DNA of 64,000 nucleotides from Burkholderia sp. MS389 (GTDB lineage Bacteria; Pseudomonadota; Gammaproteobacteria; Burkholderiales; Burkholderiaceae): assembly GCF_016899425.1 (NCBI RefSeq), contig NZ_CP045996.1, positions 1,116,001 to 1,180,000 of the forward strand, in the 5' to 3' direction. Every line of letters starts with the position of its first letter. Positions within the stretch are counted from its first letter, which is position 1. Positions 18,001 to 24,868 of this stretch are shown piece after piece. The notes under the pieces were generated by a model, which had not been told where the DNA came from, did not search any database, and was given only the letters and a program-made list of their open reading frames with translations. The position numbers were made by a program, and so were the translations under genes.

Positions 18001-20448
18001 ACCGCCACCCAGCGCCGTAGTAACGCCTTTCAACTGGCTCACGTTCGCTGCGTCAGTGTCAGCCGTACCGACTGCAACGTTCTTCAACGCCACCGGCGCT
18101 GCTGCGCCCGCACCGCCCAGCGTCACCGAGCCGCGATCTGCCGTGCCGTCTGCCTTGCGGTCGTACGTCACCGCCGCGATTACGTGATTCTTGTCCTTGT
18201 CCCACAGACCGGATTCGGCAAGATTGTCTTGCAGTTTCTCGACGTTCGTCGCGTTCGTCGTCACACGACCGTCCAAATTCGACACCGCGTCGCCAACGTT
18301 GTGTGCGGTGGTCTTGCCGCCGTCCAACGTGTACGCCGGTGCCGTGTGCTTGCCTGCTGCGTCCACTGTCGAACCGCCACCCAGCGCGCTTGCCACGCTC
18401 TGCGACGTGCCGTACAGCTGCGAGCCGTTCACCGCTTCCGTGCTCGCAGCATTCACGGCGCCCGCTGCAACGTTCTTCAGCGTCGTGCCTTTCTCGCCAG
18501 CCAGCGTGATCGCGCTCTTCGTCGCATCGTCGTATGCAACCGCGTTCGGATCCGTACCGCCGCCGGTTTCCGCCGCAGCCGTGATCGCGTCGCCAACGTT
18601 ACCGTAGGTCTTGTCGCCGACCTGGTATTTCGGTGCCGTCACGCTGCCATCGGCGCCAATTCCTGCACCACCGCCCAGCGCCGTCGCTACGCCCTTCAAC
18701 TGCGTCACGTTCACGACGTCGGTGTCCTGCGTACCCGCTGCAACGTTCACGATCTGACGCTGGGATTTGGCGTTCCCTACCGAGACCGTATTGGCTCGAT
18801 CGGCTGCCGAGCCGGTGCCAAGCGCCACCGCCCACGTAGCATTCGCACCTACACTGGCTTGGTGCCCTAACGCGACCCCATTACCTGGGCTGGACTGAGC
18901 ATCGGGTCCAATGGCAACAGAAACCCCTTGCGCCTGCGCGCCTGCTCCGATTGCTATTGCACGCATATAGCCGCCTTGCGAGCCATCGACCGCGCGTGCA
19001 TCCTGGCCAATCGCAATAGCACCCGAATACCCCGACCGACCGGCTGCTGCGTTATCGCCAATAGCAATCACGCCCGTTCCCGCGCCCGCAGTATCCGCCT
19101 TCGCACCCACGCCCACCGCGACATTTTTACTGGTTGCGTACGCATCCTTCCCCATCGTGACCCAACCGGCATCGAGCCGGTCACTACTAGCTTTCGCAAC
19201 CGCGGCATTCATCTGGTCCGACGTCACCGCCGCAGTCACTTTGCCAGTTTTCGCGTCCAGCAGGCCAGTATCAGCAAAGTTGCCTTGAAGTTTCTCGACG
19301 TTCGTCGCGTTCGTCGTCACGCGGCCGTCGAGGTTCGACAGTGCGTCGCCAACGTTTTGAACAATGGTCTTGCCGCGGTCCAGCGTGTATGCCGGTGCCG
19401 TCACACTGCCATCAGCCCCGATACCCGCCCCGCCGCCCAGCGCCGTGGCAATGCCTTTCAGCTGAGCCACATTCGTTGCGTCGGTGTCGGCCGTACCAGC
19501 CGCCATGTTTGTAATTTGACGTTGAATATTTTTGCTGCCGATCGACACTGAGTTCTCGCGAAGTGCTTTGGAGTCTGTACCCAACGCAACGGAGTTATGG
19601 GCATCCGCATAGGTGTACGATCCGATTGCCGACGTGGAATCACCCTTCGCCCACGAGTTCGCCCCGAGCGCAACCGCTCCTACGCCCTTAGCTTGCGCAC
19701 GCGCTCCAAGTGCCGTTGCCGAGGCGACCTGCCACTCGTCCTCTTTGCGTGTAATACCCCCGCCTTCGGCATGCGAGGCCCAACCTACGGCGACGTCCTG
19801 ACGATTAATCGCCTCGGGAGGAAAATTGAGATCTTCATATATCGAATTTGAGCGAATCGGAATGCCAGCAATCGAATCTTTTAGCTGCTTCACGGTCACT
19901 GCGTCGTCATCCGCAACTCCGGCCGCGAGAGATGTGATCTTCGAATTTGAAACATTAACGTCACTCGCCGATGACAATGTCACTTTTTGGCCGTAAATGC
20001 TCGTTCCATCGGCATCAAGCACAAACCGGCTTTTCCCTTGCTCCGCCCCACCTCCAAAAAATAAACCTGCCGACTTGTTCCCAGCCCACACACCTCCTCC
20101 GCTCAAACCATTTTCACTGGTCATAACGGAAAAAGTGGTTCCGGAGACATTGGTCAACCCGGCATCCCACGCTGCGCAATTTCGAAATTTCTCGTCTGAT
20201 CCATTGGCGCACTTTTTGTTATCGCCACTTTCCCATCCAAAATACGGACCGCCCTCATTTGCGGCTGCGTAAGCATGACCCGTGGCCCCGGCCATCACAA
20301 CTCCCATAGCAGCGGCTGCGAACATTACAGGAGTCTTGCGTAAAATAGCCCTCGACGATGCCCCACCGGCATACGATTTCGCTACCTCAGAGGCGGCCGT
20401 CCATGTACCGCTGGATGCATTCCAAACCACCTTGTACGACTTATTCAT
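9001..20448 (-). CDS. Giant trimeric autotransporter adhesin (YadA/BpaA/Hia type), 3815 residues
   Basis: An intact 11.4-kb gene. The N-terminus is an extended signal peptide region (MNKSYKVVWNASSGTWTAASE, then APVMFAAAAMGVVMAGATGHAYAA-like hydrophobic core). The passenger alternates YadA-like head repeats (AVALG/AIGS...), FGG/HIM-like necks (NVAAGTQGTDAVNVTQL, AVNATSMEAVNGSQLY) and repeated ALGGGAGIGADGSVTAPKY and YDRKADGTADRGSVTLGG units. The last ~90 residues are the YadA anchor (LDRAVGGLQGQINGVSRNAYSGIAAATA ... GLGASYQW), with a C-terminal aromatic residue as in outer-membrane beta-barrels. Three products form one barrel and export the fibre, which binds host or surface ligands. Start ATG 20448 has a purine-rich GAGAG 8 bases upstream. 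It is monocistronic, with its own terminator. Candidate BvgA-like heptamers lie about 225-290 bases upstream. Confidence 0.97.
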   Translation of the reverse strand: MNKSYKVVWNASSGTWTAASEVAKSYAGGASSRAILRKTPVMFAAAAMGVVMAGATGHAYAAANEGGPYFGWESGDNKKCANGSDEKFRNCAAWDAGLTNVSGTTFSVMTSENGLSGGGVWAGNKSAGLFFGGGAEQGKSRFVLDADGTSIYGQKVTLSSASDVNVSNSKITSLAAGVADDDAVTVKQLKDSIAGIPIRSNSIYEDLNFPPEAINRQDVAVGWASHAEGGGITRKEDEWQVASATALGARAQAKGVGAVALGANSWAKGDSTSAIGSYTYADAHNSVALGTDSKALRENSVSIGSKNIQRQITNMAAGTADTDATNVAQLKGIATALGGGAGIGADGSVTAPAYTLDRGKTIVQNVGDALSNLDGRVTTNATNVEKLQGNFADTGLLDAKTGKVTAAVTSDQMNAAVAKASSDRLDAGWVTMGKDAYATSKNVAVGVGAKADTAGAGTGVIAIGDNAAAGRSGYSGAIAIGQDARAVDGSQGGYMRAIAIGAGAQAQGVSVAIGPDAQSSPGNGVALGHQASVGANATWAVALGTGSAADRANTVSVGNAKSQRQIVNVAAGTQDTDVVNVTQLKGVATALGGGAGIGADGSVTAPKYQVGDKTYGNVGDAITAAAETGGGTDPNAVAYDDATKSAITLAGEKGTTLKNVAAGAVNAASTEAVNGSQLYGTSQSVASALGGGSTVDAAGKHTAPAYTLDGGKTTAHNVGDAVSNLDGRVTTNATNVEKLQDNLAESGLWDKDKNHVIAAVTYDRKADGTADRGSVTLGGAGAAAPVALKNVAVGTADTDAANVSQLKGVTTALGGGAGIDANGSVTAPKYHVGDKTYGNVGDAITAAAETGGGSGTDPNAVSYDDKTKGAITLAGEKGTTLKNVAAGAVNATSMEAVNGSQLYGASQSVASALGGGSTVDAAGKLTAPAYTLDGGKTTAHNVGDAFSNLDGRVTTNATNVEKLQGDIAGSGLVDKDTGKAIAALTYDRKEDGTADRGSVTLGGAGAAAPVALKNVAVGTTDTDAVNVNQLKGITTVLGGGAGIGADGNVTAPKYHVGDKTYGNVGDAITAAAETGGGGGANPNAVSYDDKTKGAITLAGEKGTTLKNVAAGVDDADAVNVGQLSDATKSIRDSLSDGSLSMRYIKVKATGQAANAMGTNTVAIGSGANATGNGSLALGTGSRANGLNSVAIGFNSVATEANQVSVGDVGRERRISNVADGTEDTDAVNVNQLTEAVEKMTDRTDKLSSELRSRHGSLTANVLAAKTDLASVDPSKFLQVAGAGADGSQENTANIVGGDPASDTAAAIGVGSIASGANAVALGVRSYAYSDGAVAIGNMAQTGAGQANSVAIGSNVTTNGESALAVGSQARANGDNAIALGNNGVAAIGTNSIALGNKASSAAGATNGIALGASASVARNVADSMALGANASVEKGANSAVALGTGSKATRANTVSVGNAGSERQIVNVAAGTQGTDAVNVTQLSGVTTVLGGGAGIGADGSVTAPKYHVGDKTYGNVGDAITAAAESGGGGGTNPNAVSYDDKAKGAITLSGEQGTTLKNVAAGAVNADSTDAVNGSQLYGAAQSVASVLGGGSTVDAAGKLTAPTYTLNGGKTTAHNVGDAMSNLDGRVTTNATNVEKLQGDIAESGLIDKDTGKAIAALTYDRKADGTTDRGSLTLGGAGAVAPVALKNVAGGISDTDAVNVGQMKGITTALGGDAGIGADGSVKAPTYHIGDKTYANVGDALAAAAASGGGGTDSNAVVYDDAAKSAVTLSGEKGTTLKKVAAGAVNADSTEAVNGSQLYGAAQSVASALGGESKVDETGKVTAPTYKLDGDKTSAKNVGEAVSNLDGRVTTNTTNVEKLQGDFADSGLVDKNTGKVLAAVTYDRNDGTAHGNSVTLGGADVAAPVALKNVADGAVAKTSTDAVNGSQLYGASQSVASALGGDSTVDAGGTVTAPTYTLDGGKTKAKNVGDAVSNLDVRVTTNATNLEKLQGDIAESGLVDKDTGKAIAALTYDRKTDGTADRGSVTLGGADAKAPVALKNVAMGIGDTDAANVGQVKGVTTALGGGAGIGADGSVTAPKYRIGEKTYGNVGDALAAAAASGGGGTDSNAVLYDDAAKTAVTLSGEKGATLKNVAAGAVNATSMEAMNGSQLYGTSQSVASALGGGSTVDAAGKVTAPTIRVGSKTYGNVSDAIAAAAASGGGGGKGSSFVTIDGMGSDGSRFNTASIATGDPESTTAAAIGVDAHAAGANAIALGLNTGALSNESVAIGNMAQTGSDQSYSVAIGSWVTTNGAGALAIGSNAKANGENAVAVGNNGIKAIGESSIAIGNAAEAAVGATNGIALGTGASVAPNVTNAMALGANTSVDDKANGAVALGAGAKATRANTISVGNTGSERQIVNVAAGTQGTDAVNVAQLSGVTTALGGGAGIGADGSVTAPKYHVGDKTYGNVGDAITAAVEIGSSKDPNAVAYDDAAKSTVTLAGEQGTTLKNVAAGAVNATSMEAVNGSQLYGTSQSVASALGGGSTVDAAGKLTAPAYTLDGGKTTAHNVGDAVSNLDGRVTTNATNVEKLQDDIAESGLIDKDTGKVIAAVTYDRKEDGTADRGSVTLGGAGAKDPVALKNVAAGAVNATSMEAVNGSQLYGTSQSVASALGGGSTVDAAGKVTAPNYHVGDKTYGNVGDAIVAAAEMGSSTDPNAVAYDDAAKSTVTLAGEQGTALKNVAAGAVNATSMEAVNGSQLYGTSQSVASALGGGSTVDAAGKLTAPAYTLDGGKTTAHNVGDAVSNLDGRVTTNATNVEKLQDDIAESGLVDKDTGKVIAAVTYDRKEDGTADRGSVTLGGAGAKDPVALKNVAAGVDDTDAVNLGQLNTGLSDVKRELAEGNIDLKYIKVRASGAPATATGAQSVAIGSKALAGGSNTLALGTGARALASGSVALGANSVANEAMTVSVGDDGTERKIVHVKAGDVTARSTDAINGSQLFEALGKLKSRVAAEQSHLLSRVNALADSDEPNSLVVVDGMGGTNSASISGGDPDTTTAAAIGVEAHAAGANAIALGLNTGALSDESVAIGNMAQTGADQAYSVAIGSKVTTNGAGALAIGSNAKANGENAVAVGNNGIKAIGESSIAIGNAAEAAVGAINGIALGTGASVAPNVTNAMALGANTSVEGAANGAVALGAGAKATRANTVSVGSAGSERQIVNVAAGTQGTDAVNVAQLSGVTTALGGGAGIGADGSVTAPKYHVGDKTYGNVGDAIAAAAASGGGSGTDPNAVAYDDAAKSTVTLAGEKGSTLKNVAAGAVNATSMEAVNGSQLYGASQSMATALGGGSQAGADGTISAPSYSLAGGTTTVNSVGAAIDNLDGRVTANTGDISTLKDTIENSGLIDPETGHAIASVRYDRNEDGSANHASVTLGDAGAPVGLHNVATGAVSATSTDAVNGSQLHGTATSVANAIGGDTTVDENGQVAVTSIEVGGHKYATVSQAVQAAAAYGATDSLAVRYDVDSHGNPNYGSVTLGGPAAAPVMLTNVADGKSQYDAVNYGQLSSLKDDFENRLGTMDDRVSKIETTGGSGGDSRRTVGNDLISGSGEAGQAVTAAQSGNGSDNVAMGSGSTINDDAGNATAVGANATVRAAGGTAIGAGADAHAANSTVIGQDASARGENSTAIGQGAKARGDNSVAIGAGSVANEDNTVSFGDGSDQGKRRIVNIADGVNASDAATKGQLDRAVGGLQGQINGVSRNAYSGIAAATALTMIPGVDPGKTLSFGIGSASYKGYQAVAFGGEARINKNLKMKAGVGLSSGGNTVGLGASYQW
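10690..11390 (-). repeat. Adhesin head super-repeat, copy C
   Basis: This block encodes the YadA-like head with AHAAGANAIALGLNTGALSDESVAIGNMAQ-type units followed by the SERQIVNVAAGTQGTDAVNV neck and GGGAGIGADGSVTAPKYHVGD. It is nearly the same at DNA level as the block at 13090-13800, and more distantly like that at 15910-16600. Boundaries are approximate. The period keeps the reading frame. Confidence 0.8.
11880..13020 (-). repeat. Tandem stalk repeat in the adhesin (period about 690 bases)
   Basis: Two near-identical stretches starting at about 11880 and 12570 both encode DPVALKNVAAGAV/VDD, the YDRKEDGTADRGSVTLGG unit, the NLDGRVTTNATNVEKLQDDIAESGL unit and AVNGSQLYGTSQSVASALGGGSTVDAAGK. 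Only scattered base differences are visible, indicating recent in-frame duplication or gene conversion. Confidence 0.8.
13090..13800 (-). repeat. Adhesin head super-repeat, copy B
   Basis: Same module as 10690-11390 (head units, neck, and GADGSVTAPKYHVGDKTYGNVGDAI), with long stretches of identical bases such as the part encoding AIGSNAKANGENAVAVGNNGIKAIGESS. Boundaries are approximate. Confidence 0.8.
15910..16600 (-). repeat. Adhesin head super-repeat, copy A (divergent)
   Basis: Same module order as the copies at 13090 and 10690, but with more substitutions (GVRSYAYSDGAVAIGNMAQTGAGQANSVAIGSNVTTNGESA). It is the most N-terminal of the three related head blocks. Confidence 0.7.
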
Positions 20449-20670
20449 ATAACACTCTCTATCTCAACACAAAATAGCGTCCATCCATCAGTGGATGGAC
20501 CATTGCTATCGAACGAACAGCCGACCGAAATCTCGCGCCACATCGATTCGGGTAATGGCCATGAGACCCGCCGGGCTTCATGCGCGCACCCATTGCTTTA
20601 CGCTCATGGACGCAATGACGATCCGACTCCAAAGTCCATCGAATTATCGGCTTCACCCGGTGCCATGAAA

Positions 20671-20740
20671 TATAGGAAGCGACGCAAAAAAGTCGCCCGA
20701 TGTCCTATTTTTCGACGAAAACATAGGCCATTTCCTATTC
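20671..20740. promoter_or_regulatory. Cluster of BvgA-like heptamers upstream of the adhesin gene
   Basis: Four half-sites of the TTTCCTA / TAGGAAA kind occur in 70 bases: ATAGGAAG (20672), TCCTATTTTT (20703), ATAGGCC (20723) and TTTCCTAT (20731), the last two forming TAGG-N6-CCTA. Bordetella BvgA binds inverted TTTC(C/T)TA heptamers, and a BvgA-like gene lies in this window at 2723. The link is inferred; no -10/-35 was confidently placed. A GCGAC...GTCGC hairpin overlaps at about 20679-20695. Confidence 0.4.
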
Positions 20741-20881
20741 GAGCACTGGGGGACCATCTAAAGACGAATCGATTTAATTACAAAATCGAATTTATATTGG
20801 AAACGATTATCGGCAGGTGAAAATAACGCGCGCCTTCAAGATCCACTTTTGAAATCGTGGATCAGGCATATTTAATTTTTC

Positions 20882-21420
20882 AGACGGCAAGGTGGCCGTC
20901 GCGCGCAGCAATCACCTATGGTGCTCGGACGGCCTCGAATTCCACGGCGACAACGGCGAGCCGCTGTGCGTATCATTCGCACTGGATTGATGTGATCGTG
21001 AGGCGATGAGTTGGGCAGGCACGACGGAAAGCCATAGCGGCGACATCGTGCGAGACGTGATGCTCGCTACAGTGGAAAATCGGATTGGCGACGAACTGCA
21101 TAAGCCATCCGAAATCGAATGGCTGAGCGACAACGGCGAGCTACATGGCCGACGACACGCGCCGGTTCGCAGTGGCCATCGGCCTAAAGGCATTGACCGC
21201 ACTGGTGTCCAGCCCACCAAGTAATGGGATGGCCGAGAGCTTCGTGAAGACGACGAAACGCAACTACGTCGCCGTCATGCCGAAGCCGGACGCAGCGACT
21301 GCTACACGCAACTTGGCCATCGCGTTCGAGCATTGCCACGAGAAGCATCCCCATAGCGCGCTGAAATACCGCTCGCCTAGCGAGTCCCGGCGTTCGATGG
21401 ATTCGGCAACCTTAGTGTGA
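20882..21420 (+). pseudogene. IS3-family (IS2-like) OrfB transposase relic
   Basis: The frame beginning at about 20893 reads VAVARSNHLWCSDGLEFHGD..., then an in-frame TGA near 20987, then CDREAMSWAGTTESHSGDIVRDVML...EIEWLSDNG. A 2-base deletion at about 21140 shifts the frame to MADDTRRFAVAIGLKALTALVSSPPSNGMAESFVKTTKRNYV...HPHSALKYRSPSE, the C-terminal part of the DDE integrase core (second D in WLSDNG, E in GMAESF). The N-terminal half of OrfB and all of OrfA are missing, so it is inactive. It lies between the adhesin promoter and the RcsC-like operon. Confidence 0.85.
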
Positions 21421-21508
21421 TGCCGTGTCCGGTATTACAGGGCCAGCTCCACCGGCGTGGGACCCTTGAAGGCCGTTGAGCGTGTATCTCGACCGCTGGC
21501 GTCACCTT

Positions 21509-24500
21509 TCAGGAATACTTTTGGGCTGTAGCATGCAGCGCCAGCCAAGACTCCACCGCATCGACAAACGACTTGCGATCTGCTTCCTCGACACATTTGG
21601 ATTCCGCTATCTTCGCGGCCCAACCTTCCAAGTGACTCACCAGCTCGCCCCTATCAAGAATCATCAGGGCGCCCTGAATCCGGTGCAATCTTTCCAGCAC
21701 CTCGGATACGTGACCCGCCTGCACCATCAATCGGAGTGCTTCTCTGTCGGAAATCCACGATTCGATGAACAACGATAGAAGTCGGCTGACACCAGGTGTA
21801 GCCCGTGGCAATTGCTGAACGTCGCCAGGCCCGAGCACGTTTTGCAGCACGAGAGAAAGGTCGCTCAAAGTCGACGGTTTTGTGATGAGCGCGTCGAACG
21901 GGGTGTTTGCCACTCCCGCGAGTGTCGCATCGGCAGTACACGAAACGACCGGCCACGATATCCCCGCTGCTCGCAAGTCGGACAACAGCTCCGCTCCGCC
22001 CTTGCCGGGCAAATTGGAATCGGTGACGACGAGATCGTAGATCCGGGACTGGCAACGTCGAATGCCATCCTCCGCGCTACCGACGACTTCTACATGTCCG
22101 ATCCCGAGCATCCGCAATTGATCGTACATCAACTGCGCACTGACTCGGTCGTCCTCAACCACCAGGACGCTGGCATCACTCCACGCACCACCCGTGATCT
22201 CGCCGGAACCGTCAGTGCTCTGACGGCCATCATCATCCGCTCCGGAAAGGACCAGTTCGATCGCATCGAGAAGCAACTGACCGCTGTAAGCGCTAATTGT
22301 GACGGCATGGCCTGTGGAGATCGGGACAAGCGGCCCATCCAGGCCGATCGTTATGCGACGGTAGGCACCACTCGTTTTGGGCGAACCGTCATGTTCGAGC
22401 CAGTCGCGCGCGTCGATGAAAACGGTGGATGCAGGCGCTTCCTCCCGCCCGTCATCCTGACCACTCGTGACGCGGGCCGCCGGATACCACGCGCTGAGCT
22501 GGGCCACCAGTTGCCCACGCCAACTGGGAATATCGCAATTCACCACGAAATCGATGCCTTGGCCGGCATTGCCGTTGATTCGCGCCGCTGAATCGTGACG
22601 AAGCGGCAACACGACGGTGAAGATCGATCCGACGCCAACCTCGCTTTCGACGGTGATATTGCCACCCATTCGTTCGGCGATTTTCTGGCAAAGAGACAAG
22701 CCGAGCCCGGTACCTGCTCGCGAACTTTTCGGCCCGGCCGAGCCCTGGACGTACGGCATAAAAATCTTTTCAATCTCGTCTTCGGGAATACCCCTGCCGG
22801 AGTCAGCGACGCGGAGCCGAACCTGGCCGTCCTCCGTCGAGCCGAGTGAAACCGTGATCGCCCCGTGAGATGTGAACTTGACTGCGTTGCCAATGAGATT
22901 GGTGACTATTTGCGTGAACCGGTACCCGTCGCAAATCCACGTGCCCCGTAGCGCCGGATCGATCAGGCAGAGAAGCCGCACGCCGTTCTTCTGCGCGTCC
23001 ACCGCAAACGTCCGGCTTGCCTGCTCGACGAGTTGATCAATGTGTTGTGGCTGTTCCTGTAGCAGGAACTCACCTGCCTCGATTCTGGACAGATCAAGCA
23101 CGCCGTTGATCAGCGAAAGGAGTGAGCCAAACGAGTCCTGCGCGATCAATAAGCGCGAGCGCTGCTCCTCGGTCAATCCCATCCGCGAAAGCAATTCAAG
23201 ATTCCCTAATGCCCCGTGCAACGGTGTCCTGATTTCATGGCTCATCGTCGCCAAAAACATTCCCTTCTCGTGACTTTCGGCCTGAGCACGCGCTCGAGAC
23301 TCTCGCAGCCGCCGTTCGATTTCCTTTCGCTTCGCCAAATCGACCATCCCGATCACGAAAACATCGTCTCCGCGATACTTTGCCTGCGCATAGGCAACCT
23401 CGAGATCAGGCTCCATCTCAAACCGGCTTACCACGCCGGAGCGCTCGGCACTTCCCGCATGAAACCTGACCAGTGCGCCGGCACGTGCAAGTACGTTGTC
23501 GGGGCTGGCGTCCTTTTCCCCTTGGCTGGCAAAGGCCATCTGGAGGCTCTGCGCTTCCGCGTTCTGCAGCAGGATGGCTCCGCTCCTCCTGGCCACGACG
23601 GTCAAGCTCACCGGCGCGACCTGGATGATGGACCGACTGAACGCCTCGCCCTCTAAAAGGCTATGCAGTCGCTCGCTGGACGGCCGAATCACCTCACGAT
23701 TCATCCAGAACGCGCCTCCGATGACCAGACCGCACCCACTCAGCGTCGCGAGTACAACAAGCAGCAGTTGCTGGGTGATTGCGCCCAGAAGGTCGCTCCA
23801 GGTATATGCATATACCGCGACCCACTGCGGGCCCGGCACACGTTGAATAACGAAGAAGCTGCCCTCCCGCCAGATGCGTTGGGGCCGTCCGTTCGCCGCC
23901 TGGTATACCCATGGATTTCTCGATATGATTTCCGCCCAATGCGCCTCTTGCGGATTCGTTTCGTCGATACCCAATAGTCGCTGCACCGCGCACGAGACAA
24001 CAAAAAAATGCGGATCGCCTTCGTTGTGCAGAAAATACTGATTGAATCGATTACACGGAATTGACAACGCGATCGTTGCCTTGCGTTGCTCACCCTCGTA
24101 GACGGATGTCGCAAAATACGTGGTCGTCATGTCGTTGAGCGGATCCTTGGACCCGGTCACCCACACAACCTTGCCCCGCACTCCATTCCGGGCATCGCGC
24201 TGCATCTCCTCTTCGACAGGCTCCATGCGTTTCCCGATGAAGTCTTCCGCGGCCTTGTCAGTGTTCAGCTCGGCAATCTGGTCCGGTGCGAGTGGCGGAA
24301 GCGTGGCCAAAAATCGCTTATCGGGCGTATAGATAAACCCTTCCGATAGCGCTGGCGAGTTGTCCTGAGGGGAAAGCGAAAATGTCGACGCATATCTTGC
24401 CAGATCGATCAAATTTGTCTGGCGAGCCGCGTCCGCGGGTGAAGTGAGTGTCGACACGACCGAGAATGCGCGGGTCGCCGCAGATCCGGGCACTGTCTGA

Positions 24501-24868
24501 GCCAACTGGTTCTTTCTGGGCAACAGAACTTTCCGTGCCCGCGAGTCGCCTGACTCCAGGTACTCCTTTGCAATCTGGTACGTCACGACCAACTGGCGAA
24601 TGCGGGCCTCGCGCCTGTCGACCTCCTCCTTCAATGCCTCTCTCTGCGCGGAAAATTGCTGCGCAAATTCCTCGTGCTGGTGTGATATCAGGAGTTCGGT
24701 CACGCCCCCGGCGCATACCAGGATCAGGCACGTCAGCGTTATGGTCGAAACAATCAGCAGGCGCTTTGAGAACGTCAACCTGAGCGGGACGTAAGCTGGG
24801 GTTGCCGTTACGATTCCGTCGTCGGCCCCATCCGAAGCTTCCTCTGCGTTGCCGCGAGACTGGCTCAT
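21509..24868 (-). CDS. RcsC-like hybrid sensor kinase (TM-periplasmic-TM-PAS-HisKA-HATPase-REC-Hpt)
   Basis: This 1119-residue kinase has a cytoplasmic N-terminus, a transmembrane helix (RLLIVSTITLTCLILVCAGG, ~38-56), a large periplasmic region, a second helix (LLLVVLATLSGCGLVIGGAF, ~365-385), a PAS-like segment (~415-520), HisKA with H544 (MSHEIRTPLHG), HATPase (NLIGNAVKF, DSGRGI, GTGLGL), a degenerate receiver-like region (~740-860), a true receiver with D950 (VVTDSNLPGKGG) and a C-terminal Hpt with H1062 (LHRIQGA). By family role it senses an envelope signal and passes phosphate H-D-H-D to the regulator encoded just upstream. Start and stop overlap that gene as ATGA (24865-24868), so the two are translationally coupled. 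Confidence 0.92.
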   Translation of the reverse strand: MSQSRGNAEEASDGADDGIVTATPAYVPLRLTFSKRLLIVSTITLTCLILVCAGGVTELLISHQHEEFAQQFSAQREALKEEVDRREARIRQLVVTYQIAKEYLESGDSRARKVLLPRKNQLAQTVPGSAATRAFSVVSTLTSPADAARQTNLIDLARYASTFSLSPQDNSPALSEGFIYTPDKRFLATLPPLAPDQIAELNTDKAAEDFIGKRMEPVEEEMQRDARNGVRGKVVWVTGSKDPLNDMTTTYFATSVYEGEQRKATIALSIPCNRFNQYFLHNEGDPHFFVVSCAVQRLLGIDETNPQEAHWAEIISRNPWVYQAANGRPQRIWREGSFFVIQRVPGPQWVAVYAYTWSDLLGAITQQLLLVVLATLSGCGLVIGGAFWMNREVIRPSSERLHSLLEGEAFSRSIIQVAPVSLTVVARRSGAILLQNAEAQSLQMAFASQGEKDASPDNVLARAGALVRFHAGSAERSGVVSRFEMEPDLEVAYAQAKYRGDDVFVIGMVDLAKRKEIERRLRESRARAQAESHEKGMFLATMSHEIRTPLHGALGNLELLSRMGLTEEQRSRLLIAQDSFGSLLSLINGVLDLSRIEAGEFLLQEQPQHIDQLVEQASRTFAVDAQKNGVRLLCLIDPALRGTWICDGYRFTQIVTNLIGNAVKFTSHGAITVSLGSTEDGQVRLRVADSGRGIPEDEIEKIFMPYVQGSAGPKSSRAGTGLGLSLCQKIAERMGGNITVESEVGVGSIFTVVLPLRHDSAARINGNAGQGIDFVVNCDIPSWRGQLVAQLSAWYPAARVTSGQDDGREEAPASTVFIDARDWLEHDGSPKTSGAYRRITIGLDGPLVPISTGHAVTISAYSGQLLLDAIELVLSGADDDGRQSTDGSGEITGGAWSDASVLVVEDDRVSAQLMYDQLRMLGIGHVEVVGSAEDGIRRCQSRIYDLVVTDSNLPGKGGAELLSDLRAAGISWPVVSCTADATLAGVANTPFDALITKPSTLSDLSLVLQNVLGPGDVQQLPRATPGVSRLLSLFIESWISDREALRLMVQAGHVSEVLERLHRIQGALMILDRGELVSHLEGWAAKIAESKCVEEADRKSFVDAVESWLALHATAQKYS

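Noticed and set aside
9001..20448. Many regularly spaced direct repeats that could suggest a CRISPR or satellite
   Set aside because: Repeats are in frame, of different lengths, and encode known YadA-type head and neck motifs in a continuous 3815-codon gene.
20644..20814. GCCGATAA (sigma-28 -10-like) on the - strand at 20651-20644 and 20814-20807 upstream of the adhesin
   Set aside because: No TAAAGTTT-like -35 at the required 11-base spacing in either case.
20491..20820. + strand ORF of 109 codons upstream of the adhesin
   Set aside because: Covers the putative adhesin promoter region, AT-rich at its end, no ribosome site or domain.
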